In this document: positions 1-11,904 of the stretch, piece after piece
Layout: each line of letters begins with the position of its first letter
How positions within the stretch are numbered: the first letter of the stretch is position 1
Source: Isoetes taiwanensis
Lineage: Eukaryota > Streptophyta > Lycopodiopsida > Isoetales > Isoetaceae
Assembly (NCBI GenBank): GCA_021234155.1
Contig: JAJEKV010000344.1
Span: forward strand, 232,793-296,792
Reading direction: 5' to 3'
Length of the DNA stretch: 64,000 nucleotides
Notes under the pieces: generated by a model
What the model saw: the letters and a program-made list of their open reading frames with translations, nothing else
Database searches by the model: none
Told to the model about the DNA's origin: nothing
Translations under genes and position numbers: made by a program

Positions 1-115
1 ACCATTAAATCAACTAGTGATTATTGGAGAATGGTGGTGTGCCAAAAGGATGAGAGTGAAGAGTGGCATAAGCACGTGTGTTTGATGCGGACTTGTACAA
101 AGTGTGGGTTAAAAA
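1..115 (+). pseudogene. Exon of a transposase-like gene running in from the left edge (Cys/His-rich exon)
   Basis: The first 115 bases are open in one frame and read YWRMVVCQKDESEEWHKHVC followed by LMRTCTKCGLK, a likely zinc-binding C/H/C/C/C pattern. The exon ends at a good splice donor (GTAAGT, 116-121). The same exon at 6722-6838 has lost one base and is frameshifted, so this copy is the better preserved. Equivalent Cys-rich stretches occur in the transposase-like copies at 17.6-17.7 kb on the minus strand (ECIAGECKECGIKKFPICPHE region) and 56.0-56.2 kb on the plus strand. The role in DNA binding is inferred. The rest of the gene lies left of the window or has been lost. Confidence 0.5.
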
Positions 116-2040
116 GTAAGTATGGTTTCCTTTTGCTTGTACATTACTTTTAAGTAGTATCTAATCTAAACTGTTTTCTGTCTCGATAGTCTTGGTCATC
201 TTTTCCTCAACAGAGTTATCTTGTCCAGTTGTATGTGAGTGTCCACGCTTGATAGGAATGCTCGGCTTCACTCAAACACGGGGAAAAGATTGAGTGTTCA
301 TGCCCGCAGATTTATGTTCTCTGAAATTTCAAAGTCGCTACCTTGAAATAACTAAGTCACAGAACTAAATCACATTGTGCCTTGCTTTTATTTGAAGCAC
401 TAAGGTTTGCGTGGTATTCTACGAGTTGTCGAGTCTAATCCGGTGATAGAATTCCAAAATTATCCTATTAGAGTGATGTGCAAAATCTTGGATTCGCAGG
501 GACATTGACCAATTCTTGACCCGGGTCGGTGTGATCATTTTCAACAAGCTCGATGCAAGACTTCAGTCGGCCTGAATCCACATATTCTCAGCCCTTTGAG
601 TTCATGCCAAGATTAAAATCATTTGCAAAACCATTAGGTTGTGGCTGTAAGGAGTCTTAGAGTCTAGATTTTTTTTTCTTGAATTGGGAAAATTCGTAAG
701 AATCGATACATCCGCCATTATTGTTTTTGTATTGCAGGTTCAAAGTTGATTATCTATAGGATGATCAAGCGGTAATAGATGGAATTTTTTTTCCCTCCAC
801 TCTCTACTATTTTGTTCGAAATCCCAAATCCTAGAAAATGATCGACATCCGGTTTGTCATTTCTACAATGACTTTACCAAAATAGAATTTAGTGCCTTCA
901 CAAAAATTGTTGTTGCAAATGATGCCTCCACTATTCCCAAATGTGTGACATGTAAAAACATGGTTGTGCAAAATAGCATTTTTTTTTTCCCCTCAAAAGG
1001 AATTTTCTTACCTTTTTGATATTCGAAAATATAAATAGGCAAGTTATTTGCTTATAAACTTGGCCCTTCTTGAGGCTAGAACCGGTTTGATCTTGGCTAA
1101 ATCTATGAGATTTCATTTCGGCTAAAGAATACTGACATGAAGTCAAAAATCAAGAATTTGGGTGAAGGGGCTTGCGGAGTTGCTTAAAACTCATCCACCT
1201 AGGACCCCAAGCTTTTGAAGTTGTAATCAAATGCTAGTTCGGTGAAATCTAGGGTCGATAAAGTGGAAGAAAGATCAAAAGCAACTGAAGAACCAAACAC
1301 GGACATAGATCATTACCCATTCAAAACATTCCCTTAAAGGGGCGGAGGGGGCCGCATGTGTCTACACATCCGGCATATTGGCACGCAAACCCAACACCCT
1401 TTCTTTCTATATCTAGCATAATAATGAGGGTTTTTTTTAAATTTTGTACACTTTTTCCAATGGTTTTACTATGATTTAGAGGTCGGTATTGGTGGAGTGT
1501 ACTAATCACATCTAGAGTCGACTAAATTTTCATCTTTTAATTCCACTTTTCTATGGTTTGATCTATGACATCCTCTTCCATGCCATTCCAGCGGTTAAGA
1601 TCAACCCCGTTACTTTTTAATCTAAGGGCTTGTAATTTTTATTGTTATTTTTCCTCACATCTCGGAGATTACATGCACATGTCGAGCCCCTAGTTTGCCC
1701 TAGTTTTTGCTTTGGTGATTGCGGTGCTTGGCGTAGGTGGAAGCTCGGTTTTAACTCCATAATTGTAACCGGTCATAGCGGGATCCCTTTTTGTGATATT
1801 TTGTTTCGGGTCTTCTATCTGTGGCTGCGTTGATGGCTGCATGAACAATTCAATCCCTAAGGGAAGTCCACAAAAATCAAGTCCGAGTAAGCGGTTCTTA
1901 CCTCGAGCCGCTAGTTTTTTCCTTCTATTACAATCGAGTAGACTCATGAGTTTCCTTTTGGTCGGGTGCACCAATTGATACGTCAATTTAGCCCTCGAAG
2001 TTCTTCCTTGAGTTAAGCATTTTGATTTGGGGGCAAGGGG
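1..2040 (+). repeat. Direct repeat, copy A of a 2-kb segment
   Basis: This segment matches 6722-8776 in the same orientation almost throughout. Both copies start in the Cys/His exon of the transposase-like gene and continue through what is probably its intron. Similarity stops at the GGGGCAAGGGG tract near 2030 and 8770. The copies differ by scattered substitutions and many 1-3 base indels, often next to CG, CAG or CTC. The copies are 6721 bp apart. The match may start left of the window, so the true unit could be longer. Confidence 0.9.
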
Positions 2041-2857
2041 TTTCAAGCGGAAGGCCCTGCAGAGATAAAAGATCCATTAAAGTTAGAGCACAAGGGCCGC
2101 ACGCCGTTTGGATGATTATGCAACTCTAGGTATCACTCACGAAAAAAGGTGCTCCAATACCCCGAAAAATACCCCCCAAAAATGCCTGTAAAATCCCCTT
2201 TTTCTGTCGAACAACAGGGGATAAAATCAATTTTCGGAACCGTGGTATTTGGCCACAATCCCCCTTTTCCACATTTGTAAGATAATGGCCCGTTATTATT
2301 TGGTGTCACAATCCCTCTTAAGTAAATGTAAATTCATACCCTGCTTTTAGATAATACCACGATATAGCATGCCCCGTTATCATTTGTAAGATAATATCCT
2401 ATTTCAGATAATACCCTGTTATCATTTAAAGATAATATCATTTCAAAAACAAGTTGATAAGTAACAAATTGATCACAGACGATAAGTAATAAACGGATAA
2501 GATTTCTCATTATTTTAGAAACAACAATAACAAATTGATCAAATGTCAAGAAACAAATGATACACAAAATTAGCTTGACAAAATTTGTTTCTTGGCGACT
2601 AAGTAAGAGATTTTGATCAACAAATACTCTACCACTAAGTCCAACTATATTTCTTTGCGGGGCAATGGCAAGAAGATCCAAACAATGTATTCTTCTACTA
2701 GCGAGGGCGTATTCACTTCTTAGATTGTACACTCTATCCACCATTTGAATAGCAACTTCTTACAAGAATGTCATTCTTGATATCATAGTAACACTTGGTA
2801 TTCACAAAATTCTGCATATACATCACAAGACTATCACATTTTCTTTTCTTTTTTTTT
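2041..2857. other. No gene seen; AT-rich degenerate repeats
   Basis: I see no gene here. Between 2140 and 2460 there are loosely repeated phrases such as GATAATACCC, CCCGTTATCATTT and TTTGTAAGATAAT on an AT-rich background. Similar GAAAATACCC-type phrases occur at 5120-5290, upstream of the transposase-like ORF. They may be sub-terminal repeats of one element, but I could not define its ends. Confidence 0.35.
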
Positions 2858-3758
2858 GGGAAATTTCTAAAACTACCCTTATATCTTAACATAATTATTA
2901 AATTACCCCTATATTTATAGAAATTATCAAACTACCCTTTTCTTTTTAGCAACGACTGTTCCCTTTTGCGTCAGAAGAACACTGCCGGCAAAGGATGATC
3001 TTGAATCCAGAAGTAAGCATGATCTGCATTAGGATGATCTGAATCCGGAGCAGGGGATGGAGTCGTGGTTGCCCAGGCCGGCCAGAGTTCTTTCTGTATC
3101 TTCACCGGAATGCAAGCTACGCCTTATTTTTCATCAATCCACCTTCTCAAATCCGCCTTACCTTGCCATAATTCCTCCAAATTCCGGCATTAGATCATTA
3201 AAAATCACCCAAAATGGAACAGATTAACCAAAATCCGTGTTAAATGGTTCAAAATTGCCCACAAATCATCAAATGTTGTAGTGCGGATTCGTGTAAAAGC
3301 AAGCACAACACCGGATTTGAACTCACTCATTGGGCTTTGCAGAATCGTTGCAGAATTCTGTAGAAATTGAGGTTGGTTGTTCTGTTTTGGATAATTCCAG
3401 CGTTGGAATTTGGAGGTGAAGAAAATTGTTGAGTGATCATCGATAAGGTCTGGTTTCCTGGGCCTCGAATGTTTTATGAGGCCAAAGAATGAGCAAAAAT
3501 CTGCCCCATGTTCTCCGATCAAGCCATTGAATGTTCTCCGATCAAGCCATTGATCAAAAGGCTTGACGACCAAATTGCTCTGCTCAAACATAAGCTGCAC
3601 CTCATCCATTAAGGATTGCTTAGCATTCAACAGGAAAAGGACCAAAACTGCCCCATCTCAGGGACGTACACAATACAAGGGCATATCAACAAATTCAGAA
3701 AATACAAGGGCATTATAACAATTTCGAACAAAATCAGGAGCATTTTTAAAATTTTCCC
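2858..3758. mobile_element. Candidate non-autonomous MULE-like element with inverted ends and T9 flanks
   Basis: The left end reads GGGAAATTTCTAAAACTACCC. The right end, read inward on the other strand, is GGGAAAATTTTAAAAATGC. Both ends continue with spaced blocks (AAATTACCCC and CAAACTACCC on the left; ATGCCCTTGTAT twice on the right), so the inverted similarity extends about 80 bp but is imperfect. Each end abuts a run of nine or more T, compatible with a 9-bp target duplication as in Mutator-like elements, although a T run is weak evidence. Inside, 3205-3645 on the minus strand is open for 146 codons without a recognisable domain. A 29-bp stretch is duplicated at 3510-3560. Captured host sequence is possible. 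Confidence 0.4.
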
Positions 3759-5632
3759 TTTTTTTTTTCACTTTAAAATACAGACTTACGTTGCCTACAA
3801 TGCTTCCCTACAAAGTTCTCTATGACTTTCAGGACCAATAATAGTGATTAGCAGATGGAAGAAAAAATATATGACTTTGCATACTCTGAGGATAGGCTAG
3901 AACCTTTGTTACAAACCAGATGCTAGATGGTGTTGCTTCTACTTTTGCCAAGCAATTCTGCAATTTCATGGTTTTGTGCTCAACTTCAACTAGCCTTCTG
4001 TTCTGCAAATCCATCGTACAAGGATTAGCATGATTTCGTGATCATAACAATATAAGAACATGCCAAGCCAGCATGCCTTTTTTATTATATAAATTAGAAT
4101 CCAACCTGACAAAGTTCAAGAACTACATTAATCTTTATGGACTCTGTAGAAGGCACAAGATTAGCTCACCTTTAGCTTGATCTAATACTGCAACTTGATA
4201 TACTGGACCTCTGGAGACAAAATCTTCCAGAGTTGTCATTGGTTATCCAAATTAATGTGTCGCCTACTCCATTTCCTAATTTCTTGTTTAGTAGTAGAAA
4301 AGTAAAAAAATAGGTCTTATATGGTCTCTCGAATCTTGATAAGAATTTTCTTCAAGGCAAGATCTAAGCGAGAAAGGATATAAATCATCTTTGAATGGTA
4401 AATTGCGAGAACAGACTGAGGTAATGTTTAACCTATAGATTTAAAGATTCAAAAAGACTTCGAATAGAGTTCTATCAAGGCTTACCCGCCCGACGCCACA
4501 CCAGCCTCAAAAGAATAGCCCGGATAGATATTCTCTAATATCTTGCTCATGCGGAGACTACGACCGAAAACGTACGCATGCATCGTTCCTAATCGCATAA
4601 CATATCATCCATGGCCATCTTGTCAAGCTCGTTGTCGAGGAAATGGTAGAGGGATTTTCCTCCAAAATTGGTCGTAGAATATTTGTCGTGATATAATGTT
4701 GTATAAATTTTGATTTATAAAGCTTGGTGCCCAACCTATAGGGAAAATGAAAATAAAACTAAACTGTCAAACTTGGAGCATCATGATGGCCTATTGTCGA
4801 TGATAGCCCATTGCTATTGGGTGTCACCATTACCTCCCTTCTTACATCTTTAGGAGATTTCAACCTGAATTATTTGGGTTCCATCAGTAGGAACAACATG
4901 GGTTCTTTCTTTGGATGAGACCTCTTTGAAGGCATAGTTTATCGGTTGTTTAGTCCAAAAAATTCATTCTTATTCCACATCGTGAAGGTACAATTCGGGC
5001 TTATGAGCTAATCGACCACCTACATATGACCATTTAATATGTTGAAAGTAGATAGATTTTGGAAATGCAAACCCGACTTGAGTAAATATTTAGCCAGCAT
5101 ACAACCATAAATTCACTTTTAATTGAAAATACCCTTTTCCTTGAAACTACCCTCTTGCTAGAAAATACCCTGGTATTTATTGCAATCCTCTAGTTTTTTG
5201 GTAATTTCCCTTTCATTCAATCCCCTTTTATTTGAAAATACTCCAATCCATTTGCAAATTCTCTTCTGAACCAGTCCCCCTTTCATGAAAATTAGCAAAT
5301 GGGTGTAAATATGGTAATGCTACCCAAAAAGCATTGTCCGGACAAGTGCTGTAAGTGCTTTAGGTGCTTTACCCTCGAAAGTGCTTTTTTCGCTCAACGA
5401 CATCGTTTGATGATTACTCCAGAAATAGAACGGATCATCCCGTGGAGGTAGGGATCGATGACATGGATGATCCCGTGCGAATTGGGAGATGAATTTTCAT
5501 GTTTGGCGGGATTTCTAGATGGCCGGATTCTTGGAGGGAAATTCTTGGTTGTCATTCTTTCGAAGATTTCCTGTAACGAGATTTTCCTGGCTGTCTTCAA
5601 TTCCAATCCAATTCAATCTTTGATCTGTTCTC
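3759..5632. other. Intergenic, nothing assigned
   Basis: I recognise no gene, RNA or complete element here. The stretch is AT-rich, with only short ORFs. Positions 5110-5290 hold degenerate short repeats (GAAAATACCC, GAAACTACCC and CAATCCCC types). The 300 bases before 5633 are the likely promoter side of the transposase-like gene, but I see no distinct promoter motif. Confidence 0.3.
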
Positions 5633-6880
5633 ATGGCTGATAATTCACTTGCAATTCTCAATCCGAATGCCAATCCCAATTCTAATTCCGAGAGCATTGC
5701 TGATCAGGAAAGGAGAATTTATCTGGATTTTGAAGCCAAGAGGAAGAGAGAATCCAGAAAGAGATTGAAACTAAAGGAAAAAGAAAACATTGCACCAAAT
5801 GAGAAGAAGAGAAAACATTTTCTCAGTGATAGAAGGTTGCAAGAGCTGTCAAAAGAGCTAACTGACTCTTTTAATCACATTGTGAGGAATGTTTCAGAGG
5901 ATTTAGACAAAGGGAGAATTCTTCAAAGACTTTTGAAGAAAAATACACATTTACCATTGCAAGGAGAATTACCAGATCCCAAGAACCTGGCTGTAATGCA
6001 TACCATGATTTCCAATGTCCGAGAGACAATGCAGGCCCAAAAAATGCAAAGAAAAACTGATATTTTGCAAGCAAGAAAGAGCACTCTACAAATGGCGGGC
6101 TGTTGGGCCCGGGGATCAATCAATCTGCAATTTCAAGGGTTCTATCTATTCCACGAAAAACTGTTGCCATGGCATTTAGAAGGCAATTTTTGCAGAATCA
6201 AGCCGGCCCCGGTCAATGTTTGGAAGGAAGAGAAGAAAAGATGCCTTCACCGGTGAAGAAATAGCCACGGTGTGAAGTATTGGGATGAAAATACCAGAGT
6301 ATCACCTTATAAGAAGCATGTGAGGAAGCATTTGAATGATAAAGGTGAGAAAATTGATCATCCTATTCATCCGCTAGAGATGACACGGTATATAGTTTCG
6401 ACCATACATTTTGAATGCTTTCTTTCTTTTTTTTTGTTTAGAAAGTAACTAAATTTTTCATTGTGCGGGGTTCAACTATATCTTGGTTTCAAGAAGGAAC
6501 ATCCGGATATGAAGATGTCCCAAAGAAGCTTTTCAGAAACCGAAGCCAAGCTACATTAGAAAATTAAAAGAAAGGGGAGACATTCTGTTGCCAATACCAT
6601 TTGCATTTAGAATTTGTAAAATGGGGCCATCAATAATATGAGGACAGATCCTCATAGTGTTCACAAGGAATGTAAATGTAAGTGCAAAGTTTGTGGCAGT
6701 CGACTGTATGGCCAAGGAGAACACCATTAAATCAACTAGTGATTATTGGAGAATGGTGGTGTGCAAAAGGATGAGAGTGAAGAGTGGCATAAGCACGCGT
6801 GTGTTTGATGCAGACTTGTACAAAGTGTGGGTTAAAGAAGTAAGTATGGTTTCCTTTTGCTTGTACATTACTTTTAAGTA
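5633..6880 (+). pseudogene. Transposase-like gene, copy 1, N-terminal half (decayed)
   Basis: The ATG at 5633 opens a 207-codon ORF. It has a polar start (NPNANPNSNS) and a strongly basic, helix-prone stretch at residues 25-65 (KRKRESRKRLKLKEKE). A segment ending ARKSTLQMA aligns with AAKKNVLAMA in copy 3. The frame breaks after about residue 160. In another frame at 6280-6330 DENTRVSPYKKHVRKHL appears, matching ANTRVSANAKG in copy 3 and MRVSPNAKDV in copy 2. Positions 6490-6560 read KKEHPDMKMSQRSF then KPSYIRKLKERG, as in copy 3. The Cys/His exon follows at 6722 and ends at a GTAAGT donor. The catalytic half seen in copies 2 and 3 is absent downstream. I infer a DDE transposase N-terminus; it is not functional as read. 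Confidence 0.55.
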
Positions 6881-8776
6881 GTATCTAATCTAAACTGTTT
6901 TCTGTCCCGATAGTCTTGGTCATCTTTTCCTCAACAGAGTTATCTTGTCCGGGTTGTATGTGAGTGTCCCCGGGCTTGATAGGAATGCTCGCCTTCACTC
7001 AAACACAGGAAAAGATTGAGTGTTCATGCACCAGATTTATGTTCTCTCAAATTTCAAAGTCTCGCTACCTTGAAATAACTAAGTCTCAGAACTAAATCAC
7101 ATTGTGCCTTGCTTTTTATTTGAAGCACTAAGGTTTGCTTGTGTATTCTACAGAGTTGTCGAGTCTAATCCAGGTGATAGAATTCCAAAAATTATCCTAT
7201 TAGAGTGATGTGCAAAATCTTGGATTACGCGGGGACATTGACCAATTCTTGACCCGGTCGGTGTGATCATTTTCAACAAGCTCGATGCAAGACTTGAGTC
7301 GATTTGAATCCACATATTCTCAGCCCCTTTGAGTTCATGCCAAGATTAAAATCATTTGCAAAACCATTAGGTTGTGGCTGTAAGGAGTCTTAGAGTCTAG
7401 ACTGTTTTTTCTTGAATTGGGAAAGTTACTGTAACTGATACATCTGCCATTATTGTTTTTGTATTGCAGGTTGCAGTGATTATCTATAGGATGATCCAAG
7501 CGGTAATAGATGGAATTTTTTTTCCCTCCACTCTACTGCTGTTCGAAATCCCAAATCCTAGAAATGATCTGACATCTGGTTTGTCATTTCTACAATGACT
7601 TTACCAAAATAGAATTTAGTGCCTTCACAAAAACTGTTGTTGCAAATGATGCCTCCACTATTCCCAAATGTGTGACATGTAAAAACATGGTTGTGCAAAA
7701 TAGCATTTTTTTCCCCTCAAAAGGAATTTTCTTACCTTTTGATATTCAGAAATATAAATAGACAGTTATTTGCTTATAAACTTGGCCCTTCTTGAGGCTA
7801 GAACCGGTTTGATCTTGGCTAAATCTATGAGATTTCATTTCTGGCTAAAGAATACTGACATGAAGTCAAAAATCAAGAATTTGGGTGAAGGGGCTTGCTC
7901 TGGAGTTGCTTAAAACTCATCCACCTAGGACCCCAAGCTTTTCGAAGTTGTAATCAAATGCTAGTTCTCGGTGAAATCTAGGGTCGACAGTGGAAGAAAG
8001 ATCAAAAGCAGCTGAAGAACCAAACACAGACATAGATACGTACCCATTCAAAACATTCCCGCAAGGGGCAGAGGGGACGCCGCATGTGTCTACACATCTG
8101 GCATATTGGTACGCAACCCAACACCCTTTCTTTCTATATCTAGCATAATAACAGGGGTTTTTTTAAATTTTGTACACTTTTTTCCAATGGTTTTACTATG
8201 ATTTAGAGGTCGATTAGGTGGAGTGTACTAATGCGTACATCTAGAGTCGCACTAAATTTTCATCTTTTAATTCCACTTTTCTATGGTTTGATCTATGACA
8301 TCCTCTTCCATGCCATTCCAAGCGGTTAAGATCAACCCCTGTTACTTTTTAATCTAAGGGCTTGTAATTTTTTATTGTTATTTTTCCTCACATCTCGAGG
8401 AGATTACATGCACATGTCGAGCCCTAGTTTGCCCTAGTTTTTGCTTTGGTGATTTGCGGTCTGGCGTGGGTGGAAGCTCTGGTTTTTAACTCCATAATTG
8501 CCTTGGTCATAACGGGATCCCTTTTTGTGATATTTTTGTTTAGGTCTTACGTCTGCTGTGTTGATGGCCTGCGGAGCAATTCAGTCCTAAGGGGAAGTCC
8601 ACAAAAATCAGAGTGCGAGTAGCGGTTCTTACCTCGAGCCGCTAGTTTTTTCCTTCTATTACAATCGAGTAGACTCATGAGAGTTTCCTTTGTGGTCGGC
8701 CGCACCAATTGATACGGCAATTTAGCCCTCCTACGAAGTTCTTCCTTGAGTTCGCATTTTGATTTGGGGCAAGGGG
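6722..8776 (+). repeat. Direct repeat, copy B of the 2-kb segment
   Basis: This is the second copy of the segment at 1-2040. Its first 117 bases are the Cys/His exon of transposase copy 1; the rest looks like intron or untranslated sequence without a protein of its own. The right edge is marked by GGGGCAAGGGGCAAGGGGCAAG, after which the two copies differ completely. Confidence 0.9.
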
Positions 8777-9854
8777 CAAGGGGCAAGTGGTGGGAACTAC
8801 CGAATTTGTAGTGGGAGAGGGAGTTATTTTTTCAAAAATACACATGATTACTTATTCAAAATTTTGTCCTTTCGGTCTTATTGGGGCTTATTCAGCAAGC
8901 ACGCATACGATCATTTTCCCTCAAAACTCTCGATCACGCTCCCTTAATCCGGCAAGACCATTTCCGATTACGAATTTTCATTTTCCCTCAAAAACTTCGA
9001 TCCACGCTCCTTAATCCGCCAAGACCATTTCTGATTTACGGCAAGAAGATCGATCCGCGAAATGGTTACGATCATACCGGACTTGAATGCCACGCGGGAT
9101 ACACCTACAAAGAAAATGTAGGCAAGAAAAGCATTACGCCACACAAGAAGAAATCGAGTCTGTTTGGGGACCGAAAGTATTAGGAAAATCCACTTACGAG
9201 GTGGGTTGCATTCTAGATCCGGGATGCCCATGATTCTCTGTTGTTTAGAATATTGTTTTGTTTCATCATGCAAAAAGTTGAAGAATCGAGCAAGGAGAGG
9301 TATAATGAATATATGTGCCTTTACAAAAAAATCACAAAGTGAGGAAGTGTGCACGGGGAGGCATGGCCTCCAGACTATGGTCTGTTGCGTATTACCTTCA
9401 CACAAAAGGAAAAGAAATAAACCGGTTGAGTTTCACGGCAATAGTTAAGAGAAAAGGGTGCGAAGACTCTCTCATCCCAACGAAGAGGAAGCATGCAAGC
9501 ATTTCAAATAGTGTGGAAGCGAGCAACCCGCCCGCAGATGATGCTTCCTCTCTTGAAATGACTAGGCCACAATTCAAGCCTCCTGTATGTAAGAAGAATC
9601 TCTGGGAAAATCACGAAAAAAATAGGTACTTTTCAACCCTCTTCTTCGGAACCACTATATGATGCAATTTAATATTGGGCAATTTATTTTCCAATAAAGG
9701 TCTAGCAAGCTTGAACAATCGGGTACACCACTTACTTCTTCATTTGGGTGTGTTGTGAGTTATGTGTAGGAAATTTGTCTTTGCTAGTTTTGAGTTGTGG
9801 TGGATAATTTCAGTTCCACGTAGTATGTAGCTCCAAATGTGTTGGGGGGACAGT
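8777..9854 (+). other. Unassigned region with open stretches
   Basis: Open stretches occur at 9060-9225 and 9164-9662 in shifting frames. One contains ARGGMASRLWSVAYYLHTKG followed by a basic, Ser/Pro-rich tail. Pairs of similar phrases at 8905-9015 (TTTTCCCTCAAAA, CACGCTCCTTAATCCG, AAGACCATTTC) show a short local duplication of about 70 bp. I do not recognise a family. Its position after transposase copy 1 would allow a second ORF of the same element, but nothing links them. Confidence 0.25.
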
Positions 9855-10435
9855 CATATGGTGCCAATTATATGTTAATAATGTAGTTCAGTAGCATATG
9901 TAGTGTCACATATAGTACCAAACATGGTACCTTTGAATAGTGAATTGGCTTCCATATGTTTCTATACTTAGTGTCATATGTGATGTTAGATATGGTGATA
10001 CTTGTGAATGGTGGATTGTGCGCCATATGTGGTGCCAATCGCTGGCTTTGCGCTAAATATTGCACCACGCTATCCGCCACATATGGGGTGGTGGATGCCT
10101 TGGGATGTGGTGCCTTCTTTTGCATTGTGGTGCCACATGTGGTGTCTAATGTGGCACCACTATGGATCCACATTTTGCACCACATGTGGTGTCTTTGACG
10201 CCATTTGTGGTGCCGGTAATGGATTGCCATATGTGGTGCCTTGGGTGCATTGTGGTGCCATAGGTGGTGTGTCATGTGGCACCAGTTTGGTGCCACATGC
10301 CACACCACATGTGGTGAATATGACGCCACCGGTGTTACATGCCACACCACATGTGGTGAATATGCGCCATTTGTGGTGCAAAGTTTGTCATGATGGAATT
10401 TGTGGTGTGTAAAGTGGTGCCTGTTGTGTCATGTG
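9855..10435. repeat. GTGGTG / CACCACATGTGGTG repeat array
   Basis: A degenerate array is built on ATATGTGGTGCC, TTTGTGGTGCC and the palindrome CACCACATGTGGTG. A 48-bp unit starting ATGCCACACCACATGTGG is repeated back to back near 10300-10370. All ORFs across it on both strands are His/Cys/Trp-rich by-products. The same motif returns at 11.9-12.6, 13.68-13.74, 15.85-15.93 and 18.05-18.61 kb. Confidence 0.8.
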
Positions 10436-10644
10436 GTACTAACCTTGGATTACTTTCCAGTTGAATTCAACAGGACACTGGGAGAATGGATCAACTCTAC
10501 AAGATCAGAAGTGATTCAGTGTAAGGCAAGATCAGAAGTGATTCAGTGTAAGTCTGCTCAGCCTCTTGAGGTACTTCATAACAAAATTCCTGAAGTGCTT
10601 AGTATAATTGTATTCTCATTGACAAATTTGCGTTCTCTTTGCAG

Positions 10645-11684
10645 GATTTGCAATCATTGTTGCATTGAGAATTGCTGTCATGAATTTTCTACAGCATGGG
10701 TACAAGCCTTAGGTGTGAGTAGGGAGGATCAAAAGCAACTTCAAGCTACTGAGGCACTTACAGGTGAGCACTTATAGGTAGCTTAGTTTACATGCTAAGG
10801 GCCTGATGTAAGGGACAGATGCCAATTAGGATTAGTGGACTTCCTAATCTTTCACCCTGGCTTAGTCTCTTTCGTTTGTCCTGTTTGATGTGTCTAATTT
10901 GCCCCCTAGGATGAGGTCGCTCACTCATTTTAGGTGGCTTAATTAGATACATCAATCAGGAAACTCAAAAGAGAGTAAGCCCGGCTTAATCTCCTTAGTT
11001 TTTGTTTTGCGGTATCTAATTTGCCCCTAGGATGACATCGCTCACTCGGGTGGCAAATTAGATACATCAACGTAAAACTTCGAAAAAGGGAGTAAGCCCG
11101 ACATAAAACAAGATCCTGGCTGGCTTAGTCTCTTTTGCTTCTCCTGTTTTGTGTATCTAAAGTGCCAAGTCAAGTCAAGCTCCAGTAGGTGCTCCAACTG
11201 GACAACAATCTGCCAGATCAGCAGATGCATTAAGTCATGCTCCACACCAATCTGCCAAATCAGCAGATGCATCAGGTTATGATCTGAACAAATCGTTTGG
11301 TGAATGTAAGTCACAAGGTAACTTCCAACCTTTTGTGCCTGTCTTCTTTTTAATTTGACCCATATAGTTACCGAATCTGTTAAATTTTTGCAGCTGGAAG
11401 TGTCTCAGAGAAAAAGCAAGAGCGAGAATTCAAAAAAAAGACACCTCCAAGACATTCTGAAGCATATATGTGTCTTGCTATATGTGTCTTTGTAAAGCAT
11501 GTTGTGGCTGCAGTAATGCGAGACTTGGACATACTATCCCAATGCAAGGTGAGTTCGTAAATTTGAAGGTATTACTCATCCAATGTGAGGCCTGATATGT
11601 TTGTTGCAGGGTGTACCAATTTCTAGTTGTTGTTGGACCGCAGCGAGAATGATGATTGATGTTGTAAAGCACGATTCTTTGTAG
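10645..11684 (+). CDS. Unassigned spliced gene, 3' part (four putative exons)
   Basis: Four stretches are bounded by consensus splice sites: 10645-10763, 11163-11305, 11394-11548 and 11610-11684 (TAG stop). The last three join in one frame across two GT-AG introns, giving a Ser/Ala/Gln-rich part (SAKSSQAPVGAPTGQQ), a lysine-rich part (EKKQEREFKKK) and a Cys-containing C-terminus ending VVKHDSL. The first exon (ICNHCCIENCCHE) is fully open but ends in a phase that does not fit the next one without another exon or an indel. Positions 10850-11130 between them hold two copies of a hairpin-forming repeat. I recognise no family. Upstream, a 28-bp stretch (AGATCAGAAGTGATTCAGTG core) is duplicated at 10499-10550. 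Confidence 0.35.
10855..11155. repeat. Duplicated hairpin repeat inside an intron-like stretch
   Basis: Two copies of a ~120-bp unit contain TATCTAATTTGCCCC and, inverted, GGCAAATTAGATAC, with CTAGGATGA and TCGCTCACTC between. Each unit can fold on itself, and parts recur a third time at 11120-11160. The unit lies between two putative exons. Confidence 0.6.
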
Positions 11685-11904
11685 TAATGAAGTTGAGGTT
11701 GGTGGATCAATAGATCTTTACTTGTAATCACATGTTTGTATTATTGTAACCAAAGAGGTTATTCTTGTAACCTATTCTTTCATTGACACTCTAATGTACA
11801 TTGTTGTATACTATTGTATACAATAGACTTTTTCGGCTGACGAGCAACACTCGGTGGAGTTCAAATCTCGGAAGAAATTGATGTATTCAAAGATTCATGA
11901 CAAT

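Noticed and set aside
1..8776. Long terminal repeats of an LTR retrotransposon (1-2040 and 6722-8776)
   Set aside because: No TG...CA borders, no primer-binding site or polypurine tract, and no gag/pol between them. The repeats begin inside a coding exon with a splice donor.
9868..10412. ORFs of 134-160 codons on both strands
   Set aside because: His/Trp/Cys-rich translations of the GTGGTG array; open frames are a by-product of the repeat.
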